From assembly GCA_019188255.1 (NCBI GenBank), contig JAETXT010000001.1, forward strand, positions 6,572,001 through 6,636,000: a stretch of 64,000 nucleotides of DNA. The letters are read 5' to 3'. The notes under the pieces are model-generated. The model saw only the letters and a program-made list of their open reading frames with translations, was not told the origin of the DNA and searched no databases. The stretch is from Verticillium longisporum. Its lineage: Eukaryota; Ascomycota; Sordariomycetes; Glomerellales; Plectosphaerellaceae. Position 1 is the stretch's first letter. The number at the start of each line of letters is the position of its first letter. This document shows, piece by piece, positions 34,401 through 45,828 of the stretch. The translations under genes were made by a program, and so were the position numbers.

Positions 34401-36106
34401 CGCGACGTCGCACTTGGCCAGCGCGGACTACCTAGAGGGAGGCGCCATGCACACCAAATGTCGGTAGTCTTCCCCCTTTTTCTGAACATTTCGCTTTCAG
34501 AGCTGACATCTTCACAGGCCTGCAGCTTGCCAAGCTCCATTCCAAAGCAGTGGACTACGTCAAGTCAGGCGATCCAGCCGAGCTCGGCCGCGAGCTTCGA
34601 GCTCGCAGATGGCCCCATTTCATGGGCGAGCGCCGCAACAAGAACTCCCTCTACCACTCGTACACGGCCCTCGGACAGATCTACGACAGGGTCCAGGACG
34701 TGCCGTTCAACCCGCTGTACGAGAAGAAGTTTGACCGGCGCATCCTCACGCGCTTCGCGCCGATCGACAATGCGGTCCTCAAGCAGGCGCGCCGCCTCAA
34801 GTCGACCTACGACACGGCCATGCGGCGCCTCATGGCCCAGCGCGAGGTGTCGACCGAGTTTGAGATCTGGACCGGGTTCCCGCTGTCCCGGCCGCGCGTC
34901 GGCAACGCCTACAAGCACTCGGAGGACATTGGCCGCGACGCCGGTCTCCTGAAGCAGTCCTTCCGCGACGAGGTGCACGCCCTCGTCGGCGGCAGCGGCT
35001 ACGACAAGGTCGCGCCGTTTGTCGCGGCCATGTACCAGGTCACGGCCGAGGAGGTCAGCATCGCGCTGCACCGCCGCCGCGAGGCGCGCAGCGTTGCTGG
35101 CGACCCGGAGGCTCTGCCCGGCCGGAAGAGGGACATGAAGGGCATGCCTCTCATCACGTTCCCGTGGATCTACCACTGGGTCCTCGGCCGCATCGCGACG
35201 GACGACGCGAAGACGAGGCGCGACGTTGTCACGGATAACGCCTTCGACTTCCATCACCGCGCCGGCACGTTCAACCGGCAGGAGGAGCTGTCGCAGCCCA
35301 AGCCGAGCGGCCACCTGGCCGTGCCTGCCTACGAGGACGTGGAAGCGCTCGGGGAGATTCCAGGCGCTGAAGGACATGCTCTCACAGACGACATGAGCAA
35401 GATGGATCTCCTCACGTTACCGGACGGACGTCTTCTCCATCGCGGCCAGGTCCTCCACCTGTTCGACAGTGATTCCGAGGAAGAGAACGAAGGCGCCCAG
35501 GACGACGGGACGGTCTACGCGCCGCCGTCTCTTGAAGAGACACAGGCCACAGCAACTACAAACAAAGTCTCCGCACAGGAGGACACAGGAATGGCAGCCA
35601 CCGACGAACCACCTCAAGGCCACGGCAGCACCGGACACGACAGAAAGGAGGGCCCCGAGCACGATCGAAAGGCCGACAAGACACGCGACACGCCAGCAGT
35701 GAAGGAGCAGAAGACGAACAAGACGGCCGAACAGCAGGCTGCGCTCCAGGAAAGCGGCGACAAGCTAGACCCCTTCGCCGCCATCTTCAACATGCAAAAG
35801 ATGCGCTGGAACGCGCAGCCCTCCTCGGCCCAGGAGACTCGCCCGCGCGAGCCCGTGAGCCGGACGCCGCCGCGTCGCCACGCACCCCCTATCCTGAGGC
35901 CGGTGAGGCAAGATGCTGCAGCAGGGCAAGCCGCGGCGGCCGCTCGAGCCCAGGAGCCCCCTGACGAGACACATCCGGCCATGCCGCGGACTGTCGAGAC
36001 GGTCGAGGCTGTCGAGGAGCTCGACCGCAGCAGCGCTAGCGACGACGGCGATCAGGAAGGAGGCACTCTCTTTGAGCGGTTTGACAGGCTCATGGGCGGC
36101 AGCTGA
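31408..36106 (+). CDS. Cellular RNA-dependent RNA polymerase (RNA silencing)
   Basis: 1546-aa eukaryotic RDR-type polymerase that makes double-stranded RNA for Dicer in quelling or meiotic silencing. Exons are 31408-34459 and 34518-36106. An RRM-like region near residues 50-130 (SVRLRGLPIISVQDIHTEF) is followed by the catalytic core: HCFTDGVGKIS near 652-662, FRMGGCKGVLAVWP, and the metal-binding DLDGD at residues 939-943 in LSGGDLDGDDFFVIWDPNLI. The second exon carries the conserved QLAKLHSKAVDYVKSG helix. The last 250 residues are charged low-complexity sequence (DSDSEEENEGAQDD). The N-terminal RRM-like part suggests the SAD-1/RRP-3 classes rather than QDE-1; that assignment is tentative. 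The frame is intact. This is a host gene, not viral. Confidence 0.93.
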
Positions 36107-36396
36107 GCAACGGGGAAGCAATGCACGTGTAACACGAAGACCCGGTGATAGCTTAGCAATACAACAACAAATGATTACATCTCGGTCGTGGAGCATCCTC
36201 CACGGCATCCTACCCGGAGCCTCGCGGCGCGCCATTATGCCGGTCCTCGTAGGTCTCAGGCAGATCAAACAGATAGTTGCCAAAGCGAAGGGGGGGAGGG
36301 AGGAAACAAACGGTCGGCCGCGGCCTGCATGCAGCAGTCCAACGCTCTCGTCGTCTTTTCTCTCATTCGTCGTGTTTTCTGTTTTCTCTCCCCCCC

Positions 36397-36498
36397 TTTC
36401 CTTCCTTTCCTTCCTTTCCTTCCTTTCCTTCCTTTCCTTCCTTTCCTTCCTTTCCTTCCTTTCCTTCCTTTCCTTCCTTTCCTTCCTTTCCTTCCTTT
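36397..36498 (+). repeat. 9-bp minisatellite, about 11 copies
   Basis: Repeated TTTCCTTCC units with strand asymmetry (pure pyrimidine on plus). Such homopurine/homopyrimidine mirror repeats can adopt triplex structure. It lies about 290 bp after the RdRP stop. Confidence 0.85.
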
Positions 36499-36499
36499 G

Positions 36500-36567
36500 C
36501 CTTGCATCCCGGTACTTTGCAAAGTCTTCACTTAACCTTGCATCCCGGTACGTTGCAAAGTCTTCAT
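36500..36567 (+). repeat. Tandem pair, 36-bp unit
   Basis: CCTTGCATCCCGGTAC(T/G)TTG followed by CAAAGTCTTCA occurs at 36500 and again at 36536, directly after the 9-bp minisatellite. Confidence 0.75.
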
Positions 36568-37407
36568 CACCTCCGAACGCAAATGTCGGTCCGCAAAATC
36601 CACTTCTCGCCTGCAGTAACCTGGCGCCCTTCGTGCTGTAGTACGCAAGGTACCCGCGTTCGTCAGTCTCAAGAGTTTAGGGCCCGGGGGGGGAGGGGAA
36701 GGGGGGCGTGGCGGGAGCCGAGCGGCGAGGAGAAAGGGTAGATGAAGCAAAGACTTGGCAGCAAAAGGGAACGAAGAAGACACGAAGGGGGGTGGGTGAG
36801 CCGGAGCCAGCATACGGGTGCTCTGCAGCAGGGCAGCTTCGCTCCTGGCCTGGTCTTGGGGCCCCGCCGATTGTTTTTCTTTTCTGTCTCGCCCCCTTCT
36901 CGTCTTGCTCGTTCTGCAAACCATTCAGAGTGGGAGGAGCAGTGAGGGGTAGGGCAGCTTGTGTGTGAGAGGCAGGCCAAAACGGAACAAAGAAAGAAAA
37001 CACACAGAGGGGGCGGCGAGCCGAGAGACAACGGGGGGCCGGGGGTGGGGTGGGCAAGGTTGTCGAGTCGAGTCATCGGGCTCGACTCAGAGGAATCTGT
37101 TGTTTCTTTTTCCCAGAGCCTGAAAGGTAGGAGGGAAGGGCAAACCGGGAAAGGAGGATAACCAAAAGTGTCAAAATGAGTTGACTAGGGCGGCTAGCCA
37201 GCGTCGCTTCACGAGACCAGCGTAATTATGACCTGCACGAACTTGACGAGACAAGCCACTCCCATGTCCGCACTCGCATGCCCGCACCAACAGCCACAAC
37301 CACACCCACCGCACGCCTCTTGTGAGGAGAGTGGTGCGCTTGCGAAACACGGTACACACGAGACACTGCTAGAAATGCGTGTTCTCGACCGCGCCAAAGG
37401 TTCTTCT

Positions 37408-39595
37408 TTAAGTCGTGCCACCGCCTTGAGGGCACGATAGTCGACCGAGGCGTGGTAGCTGGTGTGCTGGCTGGAGGAGTCTAGGCGCGGGACGGGACGG
37501 CCTGCCGCAGACGCCGGTCCAGACCTTGTGTTTGACGGCGCCGTGCGAGCAAACAAGTGAGAATAGGAGGCATGTAAATGCAATGAGGGAGAGAGAGAGA
37601 GCGAGAGAGAGAAGAAGAAGCAAACAACGCACCAGCATGCAGTCTTTGCCGTGCTTATGCAGCAGCAGCAGCCCCGACAAGGGCGGTACTGATATTTCCT
37701 CAGAAGCTACTCGTCGATCGTGTGGGAAAAAGACAGTCTCGCCGCCGATGCAGCCCGCCGATTCAGAGTCGGAGCTCGTCGTCAGGTAGAGCAGCAGAGT
37801 CCAGGTGGTGATGCAGGGAATGGGGGGTAGCGAAGGGTCGTCGGCGGGGACCACAACGTTGTTCGAATCATCATCTGACAGGGACAAAGTCTGTTAGCTG
37901 ATGGGCTAAGAATCACGGCGAAGCGAGCCTTGTCATCGTTCATCACAATGAGAGCGACATCCTTGAGAAGCTGAAAGGTATGAGGCTGCGTGCAACGAGT
38001 GGGTTGACGATGTGTGGGTTGTGTGTGTGTGTGTGTGTGTGGGTGGGTGGGTGGAGGCTCTGAATGTCTTGGTGTGAAGGCCTCTCGGTACTGGGTGTCT
38101 GGCGTTCGATCGCTGGAATGAAGCCTTGGGTACGTAGAAGCAGAACCAATGATGGCGAGGGATCGACCCTCTCGGATTGAGCTCCGTATCGCTCCTCTGG
38201 TTGCATCGGAGATTGTTGGAGCGAGGGTTTCGCTGGACAATCAACATGACAGGGGTTTGAGATCGGTGACTCGGCCGACTTGGTGGTGGGGAGCCAGCGG
38301 ACTAGTCGGTCGAACAATCAGATCTCAGATGGTTGGGGAGCTCGCTTCTGGGTTTTTTGGCCACTGGAGCCCGTCTAGTCAGGCGACGGTCGCGAGAAGC
38401 GGAGACTTCAAGCACCATTGACCCGGCTCGATCACAGCCGGACCGGCCCTTCAGCTGGTGCTGATCCCGTCACTGCGGCGCTTGCCCGTACTTGCGGAGG
38501 GCGAGTCCGGCTCCGACGCTCAGCCTGGACGCGACCCCCCCGATAACGACTTCCCCATGGCCATCGCACCCATCGTGCCCCTCGTGGCATGGGTCGTCGT
38601 CATCGTGTTCTTCTCGTGGCGGACGGGCGGCGTGCCGCTCGGGATCGTCTGAAATGGGACATGGCGTGCATAAATGACAGCACCATCGGGAGTCAAGTGA
38701 GACACGAGGTACTATACTTACAATGAGCGTCAAAATACTGTCCTTTCGTGTAGCGATAGACGCGGATGTTGGAGTTGAGCCCAACAACGTCACCACCCCT
38801 GTGACACAATATGCAACTGGTCAGCAAGGATTTTCTCGTCAACAGGCCCAATGGAGTCTCGGGTTGGGAGCCATGCCGATGCCGAGCGTGGGTTGGATAC
38901 TGTCAATGGCAAACCCCATGTCCTCTGGAGGGCGCAGCCAGTCCAAGGCTGACTGGTGGCGCCCCGTGCAGCAGCGGCAGCGGCAGCAGCAGCAGCAGCA
39001 GCAGCAGCAGCGTGGGGGCAGTGGAGGAGCGTGAGCATGACGGCATCAAGGTGTGTGATACCACATAAGTGAGGATGCTGATGACCTCTGGAAAAATGAA
39101 AAAAAGGAACGGGGAGGAGAAAACGGGTTCGACTGACCAGAGTGCTCTGACATCTTCCCGCTGCAGGGCGTCACGAAGGCCGGTACCAAGCCAGAGACGA
39201 CGGGCAAAGGCAGGATCGTCAACCTGGAAGCGGTCGTTGACGCGAGCGGCCATGTTTCGTTTGGGCCGGCCACCGGGCGTTGTCTCGAGCGCCAGGCCCC
39301 GTAGAAAGGCAACAAAGGTGTTGCAGAGGGACTTGGGCCAGAAATTGGGCAGCAGCACAACCTTGTCGCGGCACTGCTCGAGTGGCCCAGGGAGCAGGTC
39401 CGTAACGGGCAAGGCTGTCTTGGACGGAGGCCAGGCAGGCGGTGGGGCGTTGGAGCTCGCCGTGGCCGCCGTGGATGCGGACGAGGACGCGGATGTGGAC
39501 ATGGACGCGGCTGTCTGAATGGCTTGACCCTGGCCCTTCTTCTTCACTTTGCCTGGCACGACGCCGGGGCTGGCTGGCGTCTTCGCCCTGGGCAT
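37408..39595 (-). CDS. 2-oxoglutarate/Fe(II) oxygenase, prolyl 4-hydroxylase-like; 3' end unresolved
   Basis: Double-stranded beta-helix oxygenase. Exon 1 is 39595-39138, with a Ser/Ala/Thr-rich leader, then KVVLLPNFWPKSLCNTFVAF and NDRFQVDDPAFARRLW. Exon 2 is 38798-38722 (GDVVGLNSNIRVYRYTKGQY). Exon 3 runs from 37874 to about 37633 (DDSNNVVVPADDPSLPPIP, LLLYLT, GGETVFF, GLLLLHKHGKDCML). The iron motif HxD is H-Y-D at the exon 2/3 junction. The two introns, 339 bp (38799-39137) and 847 bp (37875-38721), are unusually long and carry CAG and TG microsatellites. The usual final block (LHEG..V..G.KW..R.D), with the distal His and the 2-oxoglutarate Arg, was not found downstream. The 3' boundary given is that of the open frame and is a guess; the gene may be truncated. 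Confidence 0.65.
38020..38040 (+). repeat. TG dinucleotide microsatellite
   Basis: About ten GT units, followed by GGGTGGGTGGGTGG. It lies inside the 847-bp intron of the oxygenase gene. Confidence 0.8.
38969..39012 (+). repeat. CAG/CGG trinucleotide microsatellite
   Basis: CAG repeats with interspersed CGG, about 14 units, inside the 339-bp intron of the oxygenase gene (CTG on the sense strand). Confidence 0.8.
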
Positions 39596-42500
39596 GGTCT
39601 CGCTCACGACACTGGCCGGGAGGTCGGAAGGCGTGTCTGGGACGGGCAATGAGCGTCAGGGTGTGTCTCCGTGGCTGTCTCGGTCGGCGCAGCTGATGGC
39701 GATGTAGGTACGAAGGTCAATCTCCCGAACCGTGTGCGAGAGAGTACGAGCAAGATCGCAGATGCGGGAAGCGAAAAAAACGGCTGGCCTTTCCCCTTCC
39801 TGGGCGCTGCTGGGTTCCTGGTCTCCCTCCAGGTCTGGGGTGCTAGGATGTAAGGGGTAAGGCCCTGTCAGTTGCCGGGACACTGTGCAGGCGCAGTTGT
39901 CCGAAGACGTCGAGGTGCCTACCGAGCCCACAGTAGGCGGGCCGCGGAAGTCATCCGTGTGTGCACTTTGTGGGAAAAAGACCTCGCAGAACCCGCAGGA
40001 AAGGGGAGGGGGTTTATGCGACAGATGCACCGCGACTGAACTAGTCGCTAGCCTTGCCGTTGGCGTACTCAACGGTTTTATGACGTGGCCTCTGCTGGGA
40101 CGAAAACGAAAGCACCGAGTGAGCCCCTTGGTGATGAGAAGTGTGCTCGAGTTGTTTCGGTTTTGTTCAGATGTGCCCAGAGCTGGATGGCTTTGTGACT
40201 GACGTGGAGCCAGGCGGGGAAGCTATAGTCGCTTGCGCAAACTCGCTAGCGTCGAGGATAATCTCGAGTCCGATTCCCCGACGATTCTGACAGCTCGTGA
40301 AGATAACGCCTGCGCAGCATGTCGCAACGGAGCGACCGGCTGAATGCTGGGTGAATACTGACGAGTGAGGACTGACTGAATCTCAGCGGCCGTTATGCGT
40401 ACCCAGCTACCTAAGGTACCGAAAGTTAGGTGGGCCAGTGGAGAGAGAGAGGGAGAGGGGGGCACCGCTGAGAGGATCACCAAAGGTGTCCAGGATCGTG
40501 CCAAGCCGACCCGTCCCGCGCCGCAGGGGTGGATGTGGACGGCCACACTGTACTGTGCCTCAGCAAGCTCAGCAAGCTCAGGTAAGGTACAGCAAGGTAA
40601 GGATAAGGCTACCTTACTGGGACATGACCATGCCTGATCAACGGTAGCTCGTGGGTCCCCGCGAAAGCTCATCAGCCGCCCCTGTTCCCCGCTGTCTTGC
40701 CCCCTGTTCATAGCACGCTGGAATGCACAACCATGCCCTCGTCATGGCAAGGCATAAGGGAGTCTGCTCTCCCTTACCTCGAAACAACCTTTTAACCGTC
40801 ACGCTGTTGAGGCTAAAATAGCGGGCCGCCTAGTTGTCAATGCCCGTCTTATGGCCGGTCGACGTCGTTCTCTCTGAATTTCCACGGCCTCTTGTGTCTG
40901 TGACAGAAGCCACGATGGATGTGCTTGTCAGTTGTTGTCGAGCATGTTCTGTGGCCGGTTGCTGGCGTCCTTGATGCTGTTCATAATCGACGACCGCAGG
41001 CGAGGCGACAGCACCGTGCACAGCACGTGGTTGGCGACATGCATGCTCTCTCCTCCAATACAACGTTGTGTCGATCGGTCCCGATGCCCAGGGTCGCCGA
41101 GCTGAGTGAACAAGCGGCCAAAAAGAATGGAGCAAAAGTCTGCTCGAGGACAAAGGAATGACAATTGTCCCGGCTGCTTGGTGTTCCGTCCTGGACGGCA
41201 CGAACAAGTCTTGTCAGAAATCAACTCAGGGTAGTATCGTCGACGGTCCAATAGTTCTGTGCAGAGCCATGCCAAGTCAGAACCCCAGGCCATCCAGTTA
41301 AAACCTAGTCCATCCAATCACCTGAAGCAGAGTTCAGTCCCGTCACCAGGTCACAATAAAGTGACAAGTGATATACCAACTTTAGACAGACTTGGTGTCA
41401 TTGTCATCACACACACACACACACACACCAGCTCCGCTCGTGCGCAAAGGCAGAAACAAGAAGGAGATGGGCAACGCTATCACATCCTGACGTGCTTCGT
41501 CGAGGCGAGCCAGAGTGCGATTTCGAGTCATGATGGTGCCGTTCGCTTTCTTGCTCTGCATCGAGAAATGTAGCCGAACGGCCCTGGCCGTATTGTCCCG
41601 TCCTCCCCTCTTGGCAGGTTTGAAGTTTCCAGTTTATTGCATGTACGTGCATACGAGTGGGCATGGCGTTCGATGTGTGCCTCTCGCAAGATCCATGTCG
41701 ACGATCGCGCTGCGAGATCCGCGGCTGTGCATCGCCTCAAAGAGATGGGACGGTTTAGACGTGGTGCTTGTAGGATGGATGGCCTGTGTGTGTGCCAGCC
41801 AGGCTTTAACTTCAGCCGAGCGAGATAACCGATAGCGATGACGCCGATGGTGCAGTCGCCTTCTTACCAGCTACCCGGACAGCAGTCCAGAAGGGAGGCC
41901 GAGCCATCTCGTCAGCCGACATGGCATGCATGAAGGATCCTTCGTATTCTGCGGACACTTGGTTCAGAAGACGGGGGACGCGAGGCGGGGTGCCGGTCAT
42001 GGCACAGCGTCTTGGCTTCCTGTCTCCTGTCTCCTGTCTCCTCTTGCACCTTTTTTTTTCCCTTTCTTTCTCGTTGTTGCTTGAGAATCTCTCAGCTGGC
42101 GTGGATATGCACATTGGTCTCGTCACAATCTCCAAGAGATGAATGAATGGACGGAGGGACAGGGTGCATCTGCAGACCTCGGAGGTCTGGCACTAGAGTT
42201 GTGCGAGTTCAGGCGAGACGAGTCAGAGAGTAAGTCGTCGGTCAGCTCTGTAGGTCAGCTCTGGACGAACTCTCGCAACCTACAAAACCATTCTCGACAC
42301 GCCCATGAGCGCTGCCTTGCCGGAGAAGATGCTCCTCGTCGAGACGCGCCGTTTCGCTCTGTCTGGCTTTATCGATCAAAAAGACCCTGAATTGGGAATA
42401 GGCCAGTCCAGCCCAGCCCAGCGTTCGTCGCGTTTCTTTGAACCCATGGAGGAGAATGGGAGGGCCTCGTGACAGTGAGCCGCTTGACGCAACAAGGTCC

Positions 42501-43185
42501 AGGTACAGTACTGTAGCGGCAGGGTTAGCAGTCCTTGCGTCAACGGACGGCCTTCTTGTTGCAAATGCTCCGACGCGATTGGGGTGGGAAGACTCGAGAT
42601 GTCTGTTCAACAGGGGTGTTAGCGCAGCCACGGTAGGCTAAGCAACGATCCGACCAACGATGGAAGAGTCGGGTCCCCGCGATGAACCGTGTCAAGCTGG
42701 GAGAACTGGGATGGACGAGGTTGTCAGAGCGAGTAAGGGTGGTGCACTGGCTTGGCTGGCTTGACTGGATCTCCGTCCCACTCCCCCCCCCCTCCTCTCT
42801 CTCTCCCCTCATCGCGCTACGGAGGAAACAGCGACGGCCCAGCCCGCACACCGGATAAGCCAATGCATATCGCTGAAAGAGGGACCACTGTCAGGCCTAT
42901 GCATTTAGAGGCAGCGCGTCTCGCGACCACAACTCCATCTCCCTCTCCCCCATTCTCCATCGCCTTTCTTCCGCGTTCGCGACTGACCAGCGTTCGAGTC
43001 CCACCTCCTGCCATCCTGTAAGCTCTGCGCTCCTCAACTCGGTTCGTACCCTTTCCCGCCTTCTCCCCCCCCTCCTCTCTCTCTCTCCCCAATCTGCCAT
43101 CCTTCCCCTATGGCCCCTCTTGTTTTTCTTTTATCTCAGGTGGTGAGTCCACTGCTGACTCGATCTCGGCTGCCATAGGTATCCG
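39596..43185. other. 3.6-kb gene-free spacer
   Basis: Upstream regions of the oxygenase (minus) and AIM11 (plus). It contains a CA microsatellite (41408-41429), CTCAGCAAG and AAGGTA short repeats near 40558-40620, and CT/C-rich runs near 42780-42810 and 43065-43090. Several frames of 60-160 codons are present but none shows a domain or coding-like composition. Confidence 0.5.
41408..41429 (+). repeat. CA dinucleotide microsatellite
   Basis: Eleven CA units. Confidence 0.85.
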
Positions 43186-43791
43186 ATGCTCGCTGCAGGC
43201 CCCCCAGTAGCCATGGCCAACGATTCGGGACCACCGGCCACGCCCTCCTCCTCCACATCCTCCTCGTCCTCCCTCTCCCCCTCCCCGACGCCCTCCGTGG
43301 CGCGCCCCTCACCGGTCCACATCGACAATGGACCCTTCTCTCCAAGGGGACTGAAACAGCTCGGGTTGTTCTTTGCGGGCGCAAGCTTCCTCGTCTGCTC
43401 GACCCTCATCACGAAACGTGCCGTCACCCGCAAGAAGCTCGCTGCCTTGCCCAAGTTCTACCAACCCAGCCACGCCGCCGCTGGGAAGCAGGAAAACCCC
43501 GAGGGCTCCCTGATTGCGCTGGAGGCCCTCAACCTCGCGACCCTCAACGTCTTTAGCTTCGCCGTCATGGCCACGGGCGGCGTTGCCTGGGCCTTTGACG
43601 TGTCCTCTGTCGATGACTTGCGAGAAAAGGCGCGGCGGACCATCAGAGGCGAGGCAGGCAAGACGGACGAGGCTGCCGAGCGCGAGTTTGAGGAATGGGC
43701 AACCCGTGTGCTGACGAAGCTCGGCCAGACCCCAGCAGCAGAAGAGAACAGCAGCCAGGGCAAGCCGAGCGCATCAGAAAAGAAAGACTGA
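43186..43791 (+). CDS. AIM11: AIM11 family mitochondrial protein
   Basis: 201-aa protein (Altered Inheritance of Mitochondria 11 family). The N-terminus is a low-complexity Ser/Pro leader. The family core begins GPFSPRGLKQLGLFFAGASF (first membrane segment), then LITKRAVTRKK. The second block is EGSLIALEALNLATLNVFSF, then AVMATGGVAWAFDVSSVDDL with the second membrane segment. The C-terminal tail is charged. Two helices and the ALEALNLATLNV motif are diagnostic. Starts at 43186 and 43213 are both possible; the second has the better context (GCCATGG). A GTGAGT...CATAG interval at 43143-43178 may be a short 5'-UTR intron. Molecular function in the family is not established. Confidence 0.9.
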   Translation: MLAAGPPVAMANDSGPPATPSSSTSSSSSLSPSPTPSVARPSPVHIDNGPFSPRGLKQLGLFFAGASFLVCSTLITKRAVTRKKLAALPKFYQPSHAAAGKQENPEGSLIALEALNLATLNVFSFAVMATGGVAWAFDVSSVDDLREKARRTIRGEAGKTDEAAEREFEEWATRVLTKLGQTPAAEENSSQGKPSASEKKD

Positions 43792-45828
43792 GAACGGTGG
43801 CGAGGCCGCCAGCGAGCAGAAACGGAACAATCAATACCCCCCCCCCTCCTTCATGTCCTTTTGCGTTTCGCAGTCCCCGCACACTCATACGCATACACAC
43901 ACACACACACACACCCCACACAAACAGGAGAAGTGACGAGCTTTGTACATGCATGAAAACCAACACATATTGATGCGGAATAAGCACAGCCCAGGACACG
44001 AGTGGATTGGCGAGGATGACATCTCTGTATAACAAACAAAAAAGAACAACCCATGTATTGAAGCCACCATCGGCCACCAGGCTCTCAGTGTTCAGCCTCG
44101 CCCAACGTTCATGCGCCCAGAGGTGAGCCTGGCCCACTGGCTCCAAAAACAGGACTACGTGCGTGTGCCGCCAGATCAAGTCCAGGGATCAGAATCCAGG
44201 AAACCAACACGTCGGTCGAGCCGCCAACCGGATCTCTACAGACCCGTTGAATCGGGACAGGCACAGGAACAAAAAGAGACGTACATATCCAAGAGCAACC
44301 CGGTTCTCCAGCGATCCGATGGGCATTGTCCATCCGATGGTTTTCGGACGCTAGCCATGCGCTGGTGTGTGTGTCTCTCTCTGCTGCAGGCCTCCTCGGA
44401 CACCACACCACCCCCCCCCCCCCCTTACCCTGTCTCCTCCGGGGCCCTGGTCTTTTCCTGGTCCAGATTGAGGATCGTGCTTATCTCCGTTGCAGGGGCC
44501 GCTTGGGTTGATGGCCGAACCGGCACGCAGAAACACATCACTGCTGCTTGGTCCTCTCTCTTTCTCTGCACTCTGCACCCCCTTCCCCCACCAGTGGCTG
44601 TTTGCTCTAGCCAATGTTTGCCGCAGCTTGACGGCATTTTTCACAGCGACTGGCGTTCTGCGCCAGCCAACGGCGTCACCTTTCCGCCTTGGGGCGTACC
44701 CCTTGCCATGATGTGTGTGTGTGTGTGTGTACACATGTACAGTATGCCCGTTGCTTTTTTGCTCCGACTGGCTGCCACCAGCCCAGTACGAAAACAGACG
44801 GGCATGCTTCCCCGGGGCAGCCTGCTGCCACCCCTTTACATGGGGGCAAGACGGGAGAGCGCCCCCCTCGACGGGTGCCTTAATGTGGCTGCCGTCATCA
44901 GTGCCTCTGGTTTCTAAGCTGCACATGCCTCCCCAGGCCGGTTTCCAGCCTCACAGGCCCTGACACAGTATCAGGGTTTTCCAGGCCGAGACATGGCCTA
45001 CAGGTACAAGGAGCCAGTCACCTGGCGGACTCGTCATGGGGAGGGACGAAAGGGGTGAAAAGCGTACATGTACTGCGTCTGCAAGTTGACCTGTCCGAAA
45101 GAGAAAGATACACTCGGGCTGAACTCATGACGCACGACCGGGGTCGTAAACACAGGGTCCCAAACACGACAGCCCACTGTCGACAGCAGCGCCACTCTTG
45201 TCCTGCATCGCCCTGGACGATCGCCAAGCTAATGTGGCTAGGGGAGCGGGAGTCTGTCCGCTGGCCCTTGATCAGTAGCGCTGTCTGGGCATACAGGGGA
45301 CATGGTCATGATGGTCATGATGGGTACCTCTCGCTTCTACCACCTCCTTCTTCCCCCCCCCCTCTCTTCTAGCAGCTGGCTCTCGGTTCCAGCCCTGGCC
45401 AGGCGAGGATGGGTGGAGGTCAAGGCGCAACCATCACTTCCAACAGTTCCAGTCCAGGGTCGAATATCCTGGTCCAACCTGGCGGGGCCGCCCATTGATG
45501 AGAACGCTTTCGTCTCGCCCATAAAGCGAGAGTGACTTGCTTCTTGCCCACGACTACATGGTACCACACGAGGAGCCGCTCAACTTCATTGGCGAGCTGG
45601 AGTTTCATTACACCTCCGTGTTCATCCAGCGTTACTGATCCTTTCTCATCCTATCCCCATCCCATCGTTGATCTATTCACCCTGCTTATATGAACCCCTT
45701 CCTCGTCTCCTCCTTCCCTTGCTTCCCATCTGTCCAAGTGATAACACTCCTCGACTCTCTTTCTCTGAGCGAACCAACGCGCGGGAAGCCTTGTTTCGCC
45801 TGGACCATATTCCCTTTCTTTTACCGTC
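43792..45828. other. 2-kb gene-free spacer
   Basis: 3' UTR of AIM11 and promoter of the next gene. It contains CA/TG microsatellites (43891-43912, 44711-44731), a poly-C run (44405-44425) and C-rich runs. A 268-codon frame at 44111-44917 is driven by simple sequence and is not called. A polypyrimidine leader (45640-45820) precedes the next start. Confidence 0.5.

Larger units (their letters stand above)
36107..37407. other. Simple-sequence-rich spacer downstream of RdRP
   Basis: It contains the 9-bp minisatellite, a 36-bp tandem pair and G-rich runs around 36679-36700 and 37010-37060. Frames encode only repeat peptides (FLP or GRK multiples) and are not called. Confidence 0.6.

Noticed and set aside
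31408..36106. Viral RNA polymerase integration
   Set aside because: The DLDGD motif and domain order are those of cellular silencing RdRPs, and the gene has a spliceosomal intron.
36397..36498. CRISPR-like array
   Set aside because: Contiguous 9-bp units without spacers in a fungal genome; a minisatellite.
40223..40711. 162-codon minus-strand frame
   Set aside because: Overlaps simple AGGTA/CTCAGCAAG repeats, with no start context or domain; likely promoter DNA.
42985..43015. tRNA-like GTTCGAGTCCC box
   Set aside because: The upstream 60 bases are pyrimidine-rich and cannot form acceptor, D and anticodon arms.
44111..44917. 268-codon plus-strand frame
   Set aside because: Runs through poly-C and TG microsatellites and AIM11 3' flank; composition is repeat-driven, no domain.
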